A program made the translations under genes and the position numbers. From Pseudomonas sp. PDM05 (lineage in GTDB: Bacteria; Pseudomonadota; Gammaproteobacteria; Pseudomonadales; Pseudomonadaceae), in contig NZ_JACVAC010000001.1 in the NCBI RefSeq assembly GCF_014851685.1, positions 496,001-560,000 on the forward strand: DNA of 64,000 nt, read 5' to 3'. Positions 26,433-36,243 of this stretch are shown piece by piece (the first letter of the stretch is position 1; each line of letters starts with the position of its first letter). The notes beneath the pieces are model-generated. The model worked only from the letters and a program-made list of their open reading frames with translations, was not told where the DNA came from and ran no database searches.

Positions 26433-26523
26433 GCTCGGGCATCTGATAGAGGTTGCGAACATGGTATCAGCAACCGATTCGCGAGGACCGGTCCTGACAA
26501 TTTTGAAGAGGAAGCAGGCGTGA
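26321..26523 (+). pseudogene. Tyrosine recombinase (integrase) collapsed to its two ends
   Basis: The ATG at 26321 has an excellent ribosome site (aaaggagataagtc) and reads MARKSITGLFQRKGIWHIDK, the usual N-terminus of pseudomonad island integrases. After 24 codons the sequence jumps, in another frame, to GHKNGSITNHYSG, the region just before the catalytic Tyr (NHYSGA), and a native-looking C-terminus ending KRKQA. All of the core domain in between is gone, with a frame change at the joint near 26392. It lies 80 bases from the 3' end of tRNA-Pro, the expected attachment site. Confidence 0.75.
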
Positions 26524-26556
26524 AAAAACGACAAGTCACGCAAATGTCACGCACAT

Positions 26557-26586
26557 GAAAAAGGCCAATGTTGTGAACATTGGCCT
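26557..26586 (-). terminator. Rho-independent terminator after tRNA-Pro
   Basis: aggccaatgtt and aacattggcct form an 11-base stem with a three-base loop. On the reverse strand it is followed by TTTTTC. It lies 17 bases beyond the tRNA 3' end. Confidence 0.85.
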
Positions 26587-26602
26587 AAGTCATTGAAAAA
26601 TA

Positions 26603-26679
26603 TGGTCGGGACGGAGTGATTCGAACACTCGACCCCTAGCACCCCATGCTAGTGCGCTACCGGACTGCGCTACGCCCCG
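26603..26679 (-). tRNA. tRNA-Pro (anticodon GGG)
   Basis: The 77-base cloverleaf has acceptor CGGGGCG paired with CGTCCCG, an anticodon arm CTAGC-ATGGGGT-GCTAG giving GGG, a T loop GTTCGAATC and encoded CCA. It reads codon CCC. Its 3' end faces the integrase relic, so it is the likely integration site of the lost element. No second copy of its 3' half was seen in the window. Confidence 0.95.
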
Positions 26680-26769
26680 ACTAGGCGTGTTACTGGGTTC
26701 GCTTCTTGATGAAGCGATCCGGAATATACCGCAAGCTTTTGAAATGTGGAAGTATTTTAAAAGCCGGTA

Positions 26770-27126
26770 TCACTTCTTCAAAACCACCAGCACATCTTCG
26801 AGCTCGGCGATCATCTGGCGGATCATTTGCTTGTATTGGGTGGTGTCGTCTTTGGCTTCATCACCGGACATACGCTGGCGCGCACCGCTGATGGTGAACC
26901 CCTGGTCATAGAGCAACGCGCGGATCTGTCGGATCATCAGCACATCCTGGCGCTGATAATACCGACGGTTCCCGGTGCGTTTGACGGGGTTGAGTTGAGG
27001 AAACTCCTGCTCCCAATAGCGCAGCACGTGCGGTTTTACCGCACAGAGCTCGCTGACTTCACCAATGGTGAAGTAGCGTTTGCCTGGGATGACGGGTAGC
27101 TCGTCGTTATGACTTGGTTCCAGCAT
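26770..27126 (-). CDS. MerR family transcriptional regulator
   Basis: A 118-residue protein with the MerR winged helix: [39 protein letters not shown] and a C-terminal dimerisation helix ending in [11 protein letters not shown]. It has no metal-binding cysteines at the usual positions. The ATG at 27126 lies inside the end of ihfA (20-base overlap) after a gagg ribosome site, so it is co-translated with ihfA. The same gene follows ihfA in other pseudomonads; its target is not known to me. Confidence 0.9.
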   Translation of the reverse strand: MLEPSHNDELPVIPGKRYFTIGEVSELCAVKPHVLRYWEQEFPQLNPVKRTGNRRYYQRQDVLMIRQIRALLYDQGFTISGARQRMSGDEAKDDTTQYKQMIRQMIAELEDVLVVLKK

Positions 27127-27409
27127 AAGCCTCAACTCGGGCCTTCAACTTCTGCCCTGGACGAAAGGTGACCACACGGCGAGCCGTGATCGGGATTTCT
27201 TCTCCCGTTTTTGGATTGCGGCCAGGCCGCTGGCGTTTGTCCCGCAGGTCGAAATTGCCGAAACCGGACAATTTGACCTGCTCGTTGTCTTCCAGAGCGT
27301 GTCTGATTTCCTCAAAAAACAGCTCGACCAATTCCTTGGCCTCGCGTTTGTTCAGACCCAGCTCTTCGTACAGACGTTCCGCCATCTCAGCTTTCGTCAA
27401 AGCCCCCAT
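27107..27409 (-). CDS. ihfA: Integration host factor alpha subunit
   Basis: A 100-residue HU/IHF-family protein that bends DNA with IHF-beta. [40 protein letters not shown] (with the intercalating Pro arm) and [17 protein letters not shown] are diagnostic of the alpha subunit. It starts three bases after pheT and is the penultimate gene of the thrS-infC-rpmI-rplT-pheST-ihfA block. IHF would be the expected partner of the sigma-54 promoter proposed upstream of ansB. Confidence 0.97.
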   Translation of the reverse strand: MGALTKAEMAERLYEELGLNKREAKELVELFFEEIRHALEDNEQVKLSGFGNFDLRDKRQRPGRNPKTGEEIPITARRVVTFRPGQKLKARVEAYAGTKS

Positions 27410-27412
27410 ACG

Positions 27413-29791
27413 TCACTTCCTTAACGTGGCGTTCAACCTTTGTTCGAGCGAGGTGAGGATATTTTGTGTCGTGGTATTCACCTCATCGTCATTAAGAGTG
27501 CGCGATGGATGCTGCCAGGTCAAGCCAACTGCAAGGCTTTTTCTATGCGGATCAATACCTTTACCCTGATAGACGTCAAATAGCCTGAGGTCTGTCAGCC
27601 ATTCCCCTGCATTTTCACGGATTACATCCAGGACAGCAGTGGCGGCCACTTCACGGTCGGCGATCAGCGCCAGGTCGCGGCGCACTTCAGGGAAGCGCGA
27701 CAGCTCGCTGAACTTCGGCATCTTGCCTGCGGCAACTTCCGCCAGGACCAGTTCGAAGACGAAGACCGGGCGATCAAGACCGAGGGTTTTCGACAATTCA
27801 GGGTGAATGGCACCGATGAAACCAACCAAACGACCTTCACGCTCGATGCGCGCTGTCTGGCCCGGGTGCAACGCCGGGTGGCTGCCGGGTACAAAGCTGA
27901 ATGCATCCAGCGCACCAGCAAAGCCCAGTACCGCTTCTACATCAGCCTTGACGTCGAAGAAGTCCACGGCATCGCGGCCCTGCGCCCAACCTTCCGGCAG
28001 GCGGCTACCGCACACCACGCCAGCCAGCATCGGCTCTTGCTTCAAACCATCCAGTTGGCCGACGAAACGCAGACCGCTTTCGAACATGCGCACGCGATCT
28101 TGCTGACGGTTCAGGTTGTGGGAAAGTGCTTTCACCAGGCCTGGCCACAGGGACGAACGCATGGCAGCCATGTCGTTGGAAATCGGGTTGGCCAGCAACA
28201 GCGGCTCGACGCCTGGGTTGAACAGTTCGAACTGCTTCGGATCGATGAAGCTGTAGGTCACCGCTTCCTGATAACCACGGGCAACCAGCAGACGACGCAA
28301 CTCAGGCAGGTGCGCGCGCGCCTCGGCCTTGGGTTGTGGTGCCAGGCGCGCTTGTGGGTAACGAACCGGCAGGCGGTTGTAGCCGTACAGGCGGGCCAAC
28401 TCTTCGATCAGGTCGACCTCGAGGCTGATGTCGAAACGATGACTTGGCACTTCAACGTGCCACTGCCCTTCCCCACTCACGGAGATCGCCAGGCCCAGGG
28501 CCGACAGCAGTTGCTCGATTTCAGCCGGCTCGATCACCAGGCCAAGCATTTGCTCAACGCTTTTGGCCCGCAGGGTGATCGGCGCAACGGACGGCAGGTA
28601 CTGTTCGTTGACGGTTTCGGTGATCGGGCCGGCTTCGCCGCCAGTGATTTCCAGCAGCAGGCCAGTGGCGCGCTCCATGGCTTCACGGGCCAGCTTCCAG
28701 TCCACACCACGCTCGTAACGGTGCGAGGCATCGGTGTGCAGGCCGTAGGAACGCGCCTTGCCCGCGATGGCGATCTGGTCGAAGAACGCACTTTCAAGAA
28801 AGACGTCACGCGTGGTCGCGGACACGCCGCTGTGCTCGCCACCCATCACGCCGGCAATCGCCAGAGCGCGGGAGTGGTCGGCGATGACCAGGGTGTCGGC
28901 ACGCAGGCTGACTTCCTGGCCGTCAAGCAGTACCAGCTTCTCGCCTTCTTCCGCCATACGTACGCGGATGCCGCCGTTGATCTCGGCGAGATCGAAGGCG
29001 TGCAGCGGCTGGCCCAGCTCGAGCATCACGTAGTTGGTGATGTCGACGGCCGCGTCGATGCTGCGCACATCGGCGCGACGCAAACGCTCAACCATCCACA
29101 ATGGGGTCGGCTTGGACAGGTCGACGTTACGGATCACACGACCCAGGTAACGCGGGCAGCCGTTTGGCGCCAGCACTTCAATCGGGCGCACCTCATCGTG
29201 TACCGCTGGCACAGCGGCGACGGTTGGACGCGTGACTGGGGCGTTGTACAACGCGCCCACTTCACGGGCCAGACCGGCCAGGGACAGGCAGTCGCCACGG
29301 TTCGGGGTCAGGTCGACCTCGATGCTTGCGTCTTCCAGTTCCAGGTAAACGCGAATGTCCTGACCCACTGGCGCGTCGGCCGGCAGTTCCATCAGGCCAT
29401 CGTTGCCCTCGCCTACTTGCAGTTCGGCCTGGGAGCACAGCATGCCGTTGGACTCGACGCCACGCAGCTTGGCCTTCTTGATCTTGAAATCGCCCGGCAG
29501 TTCGGCACCGATCATGGCGAACGGGATCTTCAGGCCCGGGCGCACGTTGGGCGCTCCGCACACGACCTGGAAGGTTTCCGCGCCATTGCTGACCTGGCAC
29601 ACACGCAATTTGTCGGCATCCGGATGCTGCTCGGTGCTCAACACCTCGCCCACCACCACACCGCTGAAAACACCGGCGGCCGGGGTAACGCTATCGACCT
29701 CAAGACCGGCCATCGACAGACGGGCAACCAGCTCGTCGCGACCTACCTGCGGGTTTACCCAGCCACGCAGCCATTGTTCACTGAATTTCAT
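27413..29791 (-). CDS. pheT: Phenylalanine-tRNA ligase beta subunit
   Basis: A 792-residue subunit of the alpha2-beta2 synthetase that charges tRNA-Phe. In order: N-terminal EMAP/OB-fold tRNA-binding domain (VVVGEVLSTEQHPDADKLRV), B3/B4 editing domain (residues about 210-390), B5 domain, catalytic-like core, and the C-terminal FDX-ACB anticodon-binding domain (SELSRFPEVRRDLALIADR). The length is normal. It follows pheS by 26 bases and precedes ihfA by three. Confidence 0.97.
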   Translation of the reverse strand: MKFSEQWLRGWVNPQVGRDELVARLSMAGLEVDSVTPAAGVFSGVVVGEVLSTEQHPDADKLRVCQVSNGAETFQVVCGAPNVRPGLKIPFAMIGAELPGDFKIKKAKLRGVESNGMLCSQAELQVGEGNDGLMELPADAPVGQDIRVYLELEDASIEVDLTPNRGDCLSLAGLAREVGALYNAPVTRPTVAAVPAVHDEVRPIEVLAPNGCPRYLGRVIRNVDLSKPTPLWMVERLRRADVRSIDAAVDITNYVMLELGQPLHAFDLAEINGGIRVRMAEEGEKLVLLDGQEVSLRADTLVIADHSRALAIAGVMGGEHSGVSATTRDVFLESAFFDQIAIAGKARSYGLHTDASHRYERGVDWKLAREAMERATGLLLEITGGEAGPITETVNEQYLPSVAPITLRAKSVEQMLGLVIEPAEIEQLLSALGLAISVSGEGQWHVEVPSHRFDISLEVDLIEELARLYGYNRLPVRYPQARLAPQPKAEARAHLPELRRLLVARGYQEAVTYSFIDPKQFELFNPGVEPLLLANPISNDMAAMRSSLWPGLVKALSHNLNRQQDRVRMFESGLRFVGQLDGLKQEPMLAGVVCGSRLPEGWAQGRDAVDFFDVKADVEAVLGFAGALDAFSFVPGSHPALHPGQTARIEREGRLVGFIGAIHPELSKTLGLDRPVFVFELVLAEVAAGKMPKFSELSRFPEVRRDLALIADREVAATAVLDVIRENAGEWLTDLRLFDVYQGKGIDPHRKSLAVGLTWQHPSRTLNDDEVNTTTQNILTSLEQRLNATLRK

Positions 29792-29817
29792 CCTGCTCTC
29801 CTAAAGATTCGTTACGA

Positions 29818-30888
<1,071 letters not shown>

Positions 30889-30943
30889 AAGACGTTTACC
30901 ACCTTGGGCTACAGGAGCAGCCCAGGGTGATTGTCGGGGGTAC

Positions 30944-31300
30944 TTAAGCCAGAGTGGCTTTAGCTTTCTCGACAATCGCAGCAAACACCGCTTTTTCGTT
31001 CACTGCCAGTTCGGCCAGAACCTTACGGTCGATCTCGATGGAAGCTTTTTTCAGGCCAGCGATGAAACGGCTGTAGGACAGACCGTTAACACGTGCACCA
31101 GCGTTGATACGAGCGATCCACAGAGCGCGGAACTGACGTTTTTTCTGACGACGGTCACGGTAAGCGTATTGGCCTGCCTTGATTACCGCTTGCTTGGCAA
31201 CACGGAATACGCGTGAACGCGCGCCGTAGTAGCCTTTAGCAAGTTTCAGAATTTTTTTGTGACGTTTACGGGCAATGACGCCACGCTTTACACGAGCCAT
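30944..31300 (-). CDS. rplT: 50S ribosomal protein L20
   Basis: A 118-residue L20 ([20 protein letters not shown] ... [20 protein letters not shown]), required for early 50S assembly and in other bacteria a translational repressor of its own operon. Length and sequence are canonical. It follows rpmI by 30 bases. Confidence 0.98.
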   Translation of the reverse strand: MARVKRGVIARKRHKKILKLAKGYYGARSRVFRVAKQAVIKAGQYAYRDRRQKKRQFRALWIARINAGARVNGLSYSRFIAGLKKASIEIDRKVLAELAVNEKAVFAAIVEKAKATLA

Positions 31301-31330
31301 GAGTTACTTCCTCTATTCTTGATCCAAAAA

Positions 31331-31525
31331 TTAACGAAGGCGCAGCATGCGCTCGACTTTTGCCACGTCAGACGGATGCAGCAAGCTGCTACCGCGCAGT
31401 TGACGCTTACGCTTGGTCGACATTTTGGTCAGGATGTGGCTCTTGAAAGCGTGCTTGTGCTTGATACCGTTAGCAGTTTTCAGAAACCGCTTAGCAGCAC
31501 CACTTTTAGTCTTCATCTTTGGCAT
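31331..31525 (-). CDS. rpmI: 50S ribosomal protein L35
   Basis: A 64-residue L35 ([20 protein letters not shown] ... [20 protein letters not shown]). It is the second gene of the infC-rpmI-rplT cluster, of normal length. Confidence 0.98.
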   Translation of the reverse strand: MPKMKTKSGAAKRFLKTANGIKHKHAFKSHILTKMSTKRKRQLRGSSLLHPSDVAKVERMLRLR

Positions 31526-31585
31526 GTTCGGATACTCCGCATTCAGTTGATAAACATAATCAGAAGGCCTGCCGTGCCCTGTTGA

Positions 31586-32134
31586 TTACTTCTTCTTTTT
31601 CGGGGCGATGACCATGATCAGCTGGCGTCCTTCCATCTTAGGATGCTGTTCGACGGAACCGTACTCGAGCAGGTCAGCTTCAACCCGCTTGAGGAGTTCC
31701 ATACCCAGCTCCTGGTGGGCCATCTCACGGCCGCGGAATCGCAAGGATACCTTGGCCCTGTCCCCATCACTCAGGAAACGTACCAGGTTGCGCAGTTTTA
31801 CCTGGTAATCCCCTTCCTCCGTCCCTGGACGAAACTTGATTTCTTTTACTTGAATCTGCTTCTGGTTCTTCTTCGCCGCAGCAATCTGCTTCTTCTTTTC
31901 GAAGATCGATTTGCCGTAGTCCATCACCCGGCAAACAGGCGGGACTGCGTCGGCGGAGATTTCCACCAGGTCCAATTTGGACTCTTCAGCGATACGAAGC
32001 GCTTCATCAATCGAGACGATGCCAATCTGCTCGCCGTCAGCGCCAATTAACCGAACCTCGCGTGCCGAGATATTCTCGTTGATCGGGGCTTTCGGTGCAG
32101 CTCGTTTATCTTGTCTCATTTCACGCTTAATAAT
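31586..32134 (-). CDS. infC: Translation initiation factor IF-3 with AUU start
   Basis: IF-3 blocks 50S joining and proofreads start codons on the 30S subunit. The body ([20 protein letters not shown] ... [15 protein letters not shown]) is canonical. No ATG fits the usual N-terminus: the first ATG, at 32119, has no ribosome site. Upstream is GGAG-TA-ATT-ATT-ATT-AAG-CGT-GAA-ATG, so the start is one of the ATT codons at 32137, 32134 or 32131. I take 32134, five bases after GGAG. The rare AUU start is the classical device for IF-3 autoregulation. The thrS stop overlaps this signal, so the genes are coupled. Confidence 0.93.
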   Translation of the reverse strand: MIKREMRQDKRAAPKAPINENISAREVRLIGADGEQIGIVSIDEALRIAEESKLDLVEISADAVPPVCRVMDYGKSIFEKKKQIAAAKKNQKQIQVKEIKFRPGTEEGDYQVKLRNLVRFLSDGDRAKVSLRFRGREMAHQELGMELLKRVEADLLEYGSVEQHPKMEGRQLIMVIAPKKKK

Positions 32135-32136
32135 AA

Positions 32137-34059
32137 TTACTCCGAATCTGGGCGACCACGCCGGGAAACCGCTTGCGCGAGGAACTCAGCGAACTGGGCG
32201 ACGGGCATCGAGCCCAGGTCAGCACCTTCACGAGTACGCACAGCGACAGTCTGCATCTCGACTTCCCGATCTCCGATAACCAAAAGATAGGGAACCTTGA
32301 GCAAAGTATGCTCGCGGATTTTAAAGCCGATCTTTTCATTTCTCAAGTCGGACTTGGCACGAAATCCGCTTTCGTTGAGAGTTTTTTCAACTTCAGCGGC
32401 AAAATCTGCCTGTTTATCAGTGATATTCATGATCACTGCCTGGGTCGGCGCCAGCCACGCAGGGAATGCACCCTCGTAGTGCTCGATCAGGATCCCGACG
32501 AACCGCTCGAACGAGCCGAGGATCGCCCGGTGCAACATAACCGGGTGTTTACGGCTGTTGTCTTCGGAGACGTATTCGGCTCCCAGACGGATCGGCAGGT
32601 TAAAATCGAGCTGCAAAGTACCACATTGCCAGACACGACCAAGACAATCTTTCAGCGAGAACTCGATCTTAGGACCGTAGAAGGCCCCCTCGCCAGGCTG
32701 CAGATCGTACGCAAGGCCCGCACTGTCTAGCGCTGCGGCCAGTGCGGATTCGGCGCGATCCCACAACTCGTCGGAACCGACGCGTTTTTCCGGACGAGTG
32801 GACAGCTTCATCTCGACTTCGGTAAAGCCGAAATCGCGGTAAACGTCCATGGTCAGCTTGATGAACGCAGCGGATTCAGCCTGCATCTGCTCTTCGGTGC
32901 AGAAGATGTGGGCGTCGTCCTGAGTAAAACCACGCACGCGCATGATGCCGTGCAGCGCACCCGATGGCTCGTTACGGTGGCAGGCACCGAACTCGGCCAG
33001 GCGCATCGGCAACTCGCGGTAGCTCTTCAGGCCCTGGTTGAACACCTGCACGTGGCAAGGGCAGTTCATTGGCTTGATGGCGTAATCGCGGTTTTCCGAC
33101 TGGGTGGTGAACATATTGTCGGCGTAGTTGGCCCAGTGCCCGGATTTCTCCCAGAGGCTGCGGTCAACGACCTGGGGAGTCTTGATCTCCAGGTAGCCAT
33201 TGTCGCGCTGCACCTTGCGCATGTACTGCTCAAGCACCTGATACAGGGTCCAGCCGTTCGGGTGCCAGAACACCATGCCCGGTGCTTCTTCCTGGAGGTG
33301 GAACAGGTTCAGGCGCTTGCCGATCTTGCGATGGTCACGCTTTTCGGCTTCTTCGATGCGCTGGATGTAAGCGGCCAGCTGCTTCTTGTCAGCCCAGGCG
33401 GTGCCGTAGATCCGCTGCAGCTGCTCGTTCTTCGCGTCGCCACGCCAGTAGGCGCCGGACAGCTTGGTCAGCTTGAACGACTTGAGGAAACGCGTGTTCG
33501 GCACGTGCGGGCCACGGCACATGTCGACGTATTCTTCGTGGTAGTACAGGCCCATGGCCTGCTCGTCCGGCATGTCTTCCACCAGACGCAATTTGTAGTC
33601 TTCGCCACGGGCGGTGAACACGTCGATCACTTCGGCGCGCGGCGTGACTTTCTTGATCACGTCGTAATCTTTTTCGATCAGCTGATGCATGCGCTGTTCG
33701 ATAGCGGCCAGGTCGTCCGGAGTGAAAGGACGCTCATAGGCGATGTCGTAATAGAAGCCTTCGTCGATGACCGGGCCGATTACCATTTTCGCCGTCGGGT
33801 ACAGCTGCTTGACCGCGTGGCCAATCAGGTGCGCGCAAGAGTGGCGAATGATCTCCAGCCCCTCTTGGTCCTTGGGCGTGATGATTTGCAGGCTGGCGTC
33901 GCTGGTGATCAGGTCGCTGGCATCAACCAGCTTGCCGTCGACTTTGCCGGCGACGGTGGCCTTGGCCAGACCGGCACCGATGGATGCGGCGACCTCGGCT
34001 ACGGAAACCGCATGATCGAATGAACGTTGACTGCCGTCGGGAAGAGTAATAGTTGGCAT
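32137..34059 (-). CDS. thrS: Threonine-tRNA ligase
   Basis: A 640-residue class II synthetase. An N-terminal TGS domain ([20 protein letters not shown]) is followed by the editing domain with [16 protein letters not shown] and then the catalytic core. The core carries the zinc ligand Cys in [13 protein letters not shown] and motif 2 [17 protein letters not shown], and the C-terminal anticodon-binding domain closes the protein. The ATG at 34059 follows a very strong aggagaggagg site; an extension upstream in frame is not needed. The 5' leader folds into two tRNA-Thr anticodon-like hairpins, which suggests ThrRS represses its own translation. It heads the infC operon. Confidence 0.97.
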   Translation of the reverse strand: MPTITLPDGSQRSFDHAVSVAEVAASIGAGLAKATVAGKVDGKLVDASDLITSDASLQIITPKDQEGLEIIRHSCAHLIGHAVKQLYPTAKMVIGPVIDEGFYYDIAYERPFTPDDLAAIEQRMHQLIEKDYDVIKKVTPRAEVIDVFTARGEDYKLRLVEDMPDEQAMGLYYHEEYVDMCRGPHVPNTRFLKSFKLTKLSGAYWRGDAKNEQLQRIYGTAWADKKQLAAYIQRIEEAEKRDHRKIGKRLNLFHLQEEAPGMVFWHPNGWTLYQVLEQYMRKVQRDNGYLEIKTPQVVDRSLWEKSGHWANYADNMFTTQSENRDYAIKPMNCPCHVQVFNQGLKSYRELPMRLAEFGACHRNEPSGALHGIMRVRGFTQDDAHIFCTEEQMQAESAAFIKLTMDVYRDFGFTEVEMKLSTRPEKRVGSDELWDRAESALAAALDSAGLAYDLQPGEGAFYGPKIEFSLKDCLGRVWQCGTLQLDFNLPIRLGAEYVSEDNSRKHPVMLHRAILGSFERFVGILIEHYEGAFPAWLAPTQAVIMNITDKQADFAAEVEKTLNESGFRAKSDLRNEKIGFKIREHTLLKVPYLLVIGDREVEMQTVAVRTREGADLGSMPVAQFAEFLAQAVSRRGRPDSE

Positions 34060-34078
34060 GGCGCCTCCTCTCCTAGTG

Positions 34079-34185
34079 GTGACCCCTACCAAAGGTCACG
34101 TGGGTTGGGATGAGCCAGTACAAGATCCAATACCAGGCCGTTCAGTGATGAACGCCTGCCTTACAGCGGCAGGAGCCTTTCGGCC
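34079..34185 (-). promoter_or_regulatory. thrS leader: two tRNA-Thr anticodon-arm mimics (candidate translational operator)
   Basis: Reading the reverse strand, hairpin 1 (34173-34155) is CCTGCC-GCTGTAA-GGCAGG, a six-base stem with a seven-base loop whose middle three bases are UGU. Hairpin 2 (34099-34079) is GTGACC-TTTGGTAGG-GGTCAC; with one T-G pair its loop becomes the seven bases TTGGTAG, with GGU at positions 34-36, U33 and A37. UGU and GGU are both tRNA-Thr anticodons. Hairpin 1 lies within an outer stem GGCCG (34185-34181) / CGGCC (34140-34136). Hairpin 2 ends four bases before the ribosome site. Enterobacterial thrS operators work through anticodon-like hairpins bound by ThrRS. Confidence 0.6.
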
Positions 34186-34425
34186 AACCGATAATCGAAC
34201 CAGAGTGACTGGAGTGAGCTAAAAAGAACATGGCAAGGCGGCAAATGGCACACCTGGAAATAGCCAGGGCACCGATGCTAGCACAGATGAACGGTCATCG
34301 CGCCGAAGCCATGCCTGGTAAAGACAAATTCCAGGCTTTATAGCTGCAAAACGGAACTTGAGCTGTACGCACCACCTCCAATCCCCTGAGAATTGCCGTT
34401 TGTCCCCGACCCAAAGGAGCATCCC
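34186..34425. other. Divergent promoter region between thrS and the small Cys protein
   Basis: About 240 bases that must hold the thrS promoter and that of the rightward gene. Nothing sharper than AT-rich patches (ctaaaaagaaca near 34219, ttccaggctttatagctg near 34330) is seen, and no additional gene is supported. Confidence 0.35.
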
Positions 34426-34740
34426 ATGATGCGTTTTACCTCGACCCTCGCTCTCGCCGCCTCCCTGAGTCTTCTGTCCCTTGGCGCACAGGCAGCCGCC
34501 CCGTCGAACTGGCCGGCCGGAGCCCGCGACAGCTTCGTCAAAGACTGCAGCGCTGCAGCCAGCCAGAACGTAGACGCTAAAACTGCCAAAGACCATTGCG
34601 AATGCGGCGCCGACAAGATCAATGCCGAATTGACCACGGCAGAAATCAAAGAGTTGATGAGCAACCCGGATGCCAAGCCCGAGCTCAAAAACAAAGCGGT
34701 CTCGGCGATTTCGTCCTGCAAAGTCGTGAAGAAAAAGTAA
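34426..34740 (+). CDS. Small periplasmic protein with conserved cysteines
   Basis: A 104-residue protein with a signal peptide (MRFTSTLALAASLSLLSLGA, cleavage near AQAAAP). The mature part has four cysteines (VKDCSAAA, DHCECGADK, ISSCKVV), suggesting disulfide bonds, and a short helical region (LTTAEIKELMSNPDA). The ATG at 34426, with a second ATG directly after, follows aaaggagcatccc. The family is unknown to me. It is a single-gene unit followed by a long hairpin. Confidence 0.75.
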   Translation: MMRFTSTLALAASLSLLSLGAQAAAPSNWPAGARDSFVKDCSAAASQNVDAKTAKDHCECGADKINAELTTAEIKELMSNPDAKPELKNKAVSAISSCKVVKKK

Positions 34741-34848
34741 GAACGACCACTGATCAGACGGTCGTCTTGCCGAAAAAACAGCCCAAAAACAGCCATTTCA
34801 TACAAATTACGCAGCTTTTACGGCTTTTTTTACCAGCTGACATTTCGG

Positions 34849-34877
34849 CTGAAAGCCCCGTAGATCGGGGCTTTCAG
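34849..34877. terminator. Strong hairpin, probable terminator
   Basis: ctgaaagccccg / cggggctttcag form a perfect 12-base stem with a five-base loop. It lies 110 bases after the small Cys protein gene. No clear T-run follows on either strand (an A-run follows on the plus strand), so it may be a processed or imperfect terminator. Confidence 0.5.
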
Positions 34878-35029
34878 TCGAAAAAAGCACTAAACGCAAC
34901 GCTATTGATTAGCAAACAATGCCTTGGGGGGGCTCCCAAGCCGAACATTTCGACTATGATAGCCCAGTGTGCCCAGTTGGCCTGAGCAGCACAGTACTAC
35001 TGAAAATATATGTTTCTTGGAGATACACC
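34878..35029 (+). promoter_or_regulatory. Promoter and leader of the cold-shock gene
   Basis: A -10-like tatgat is near 34956 (cgactatgatag). That would leave a leader of roughly 65-70 bases, with the small hairpin cttgggggggctcccaag just upstream. The ribosome site is ttggag, eight bases before the ATG. Long leaders are usual for cold-shock genes. Confidence 0.4.
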
Positions 35030-35242
35030 ATGTCTAATCGCCAAACCGGCACCGTTAAATGGTTCAACGATGAAAAAGGCTTCGGCTTCATCACTCCTCA
35101 AGGTGGCGGTGACGACCTGTTCGTACACTTCAAAGCTATCGAAAGCGACGGTTTCAAAAGCCTGAAAGAAGGCCAAACCGTTTCCTTCGTGGCTGAGAAA
35201 GGCCAAAAGGGTATGCAAGCTGCACAGGTTCGCGGCGAGTAA
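35030..35242 (+). CDS. Cold-shock family protein
   Basis: A 70-residue single cold-shock domain protein that binds single-stranded RNA and DNA. RNP1 (KGFGFITP) and RNP2 (DLFVHF) are intact, and the N-terminal [10 protein letters not shown] is canonical. It resembles CspA/CapB-type proteins of pseudomonads. The gene has its own promoter region and a strong terminator directly downstream. Confidence 0.96.
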   Translation: MSNRQTGTVKWFNDEKGFGFITPQGGGDDLFVHFKAIESDGFKSLKEGQTVSFVAEKGQKGMQAAQVRGE

Positions 35243-35256
35243 TTCTCCGCTGAGCT

Positions 35257-35288
35257 AAAAAAACCCCGTCCATGTGACGGGGTTTTTT
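35257..35288. terminator. Bidirectional terminator after the cold-shock gene
   Basis: aaaaaaccccgtc / gacggggtttttt is a perfect 13-base inverted repeat with a five-base loop, flanked by A and T runs on both sides. It should stop both the cold-shock transcript and the convergent lipoprotein gene. Confidence 0.93.
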
Positions 35289-35315
35289 ATGAGCGCTGCA
35301 AAAAGCTGGAAGCAA

Positions 35316-35636
35316 TCAGCCGCAATTGACGCGCGTGATCACCAGGTTGTCATCGGTGTTCAGGTTCAGGCGGTCGGAGCGGTATTCCAGGGTGATCATG
35401 TCATTGGGCTTGAGAATCCGGGCGTTCTGCGCACCAGCGCGGGCACGGGCCTGCTCCAGCAACTGGGGAGACGCTTTCTGGCCGATTGCGAACTCGGCGG
35501 CCTTCGACTCACAGCGGCTATGACCTGCATCGGTCACGGCGGCGTCTTTGGCTGGCTCAGAGGCACCCGGGGTGCTGCAACCCGCCAATGCGAGTGCTGC
35601 CAACAAAGTACCGAATGATGCGAGCTTCCAAGGCAT
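35316..35636 (-). CDS. I78-family peptidase inhibitor lipoprotein
   Basis: A 106-residue protein with a lipobox (LALAGCST, Cys at 19). The mature region fits the I78 inhibitor family: CESKAAEFAIGQKASPQLLE, ARARAGAQNARILKPNDMIT, YRSDRLNLNTDDN and a terminal VNCG, with two cysteines likely disulfide-linked. Such proteins inhibit serine proteases; an envelope location suggests protection against own or foreign proteases. Its promoter region lies to the right; it is convergent with the cold-shock gene. Confidence 0.82.
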   Translation of the reverse strand: MPWKLASFGTLLAALALAGCSTPGASEPAKDAAVTDAGHSRCESKAAEFAIGQKASPQLLEQARARAGAQNARILKPNDMITLEYRSDRLNLNTDDNLVITRVNCG

Positions 35637-35780
35637 GAAGCCTCCTATGTAAAAAAATGGACAGAGATCGTGCGACAGCTGTGAGGCGGATTGGTTTCAA
35701 GACGTAAACCGCCGGTGGGCAAGTCTGCCTGACTCTCAAGCGGTATTCGCCAGGTCAATCGTCACCAAATATGAACGCAG

Positions 35781-36089
35781 TCAGTAGATGTCGATGTAGT
35801 CAAACGGCGGCTTCGGCCAATTCTGCTTGAGGGCGTTGAAAATCTGCGTCACCCAGACCTCGTCGCTGGCCGCCACGTTGCCGACATATCCGGAACCCTT
35901 GGCCCAGGTCTCCAGGCGAAACAACAGACCATCAATCTCCACACCACCTACGGCCCTGCCGGACGAGATGTAGGCAATACCGGCCTTGGTCACCCGCAAC
36001 TGCGTGTGCTCGTCGTCACTGGCACTCGCAATCAACTGGCGCACAGCGGCCAGTGTCAGGTTCTCGGGGTTGTTCAAATCGATCTGCAC
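35781..36089 (-). CDS. Hypothetical protein, 102 aa
   Basis: A cytoplasmic-looking protein (MQIDLNNPENLTLAAVRQLI ... EVWVTQIFNALKQNWPKPPF) with mixed alpha/beta character and no signal peptide, cysteine or known motif. The start follows acaggagaacac-type purines at a workable distance on the reverse strand. It is transcribed alone between the lipoprotein gene and a divergent small gene. I do not recognise the family; its codon use looks native. Confidence 0.65.
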   Translation of the reverse strand: MQIDLNNPENLTLAAVRQLIASASDDEHTQLRVTKAGIAYISSGRAVGGVEIDGLLFRLETWAKGSGYVGNVAASDEVWVTQIFNALKQNWPKPPFDYIDIY

Positions 36090-36243
36090 GCGGTGTTCCC
36101 CGGTAATTAAACAGGAGAACAGTGTCGCACAGCGCTTGCCTCATGCCTAAGTAGCAGTGCCAAACGCGGCGCAAAATGCTTAACTGCCCGCGTAAAAGCC
36201 GCGTTCCAGCGCACCGCCCCGCACTTCAGCCCGTGAGATTTCC

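Noticed and set aside
34081..34230. A possible degenerate tRNA gene upstream of thrS
   Set aside because: No cloverleaf with acceptor and T arm can be drawn; the tRNA-like hairpins fit a thrS leader operator better.
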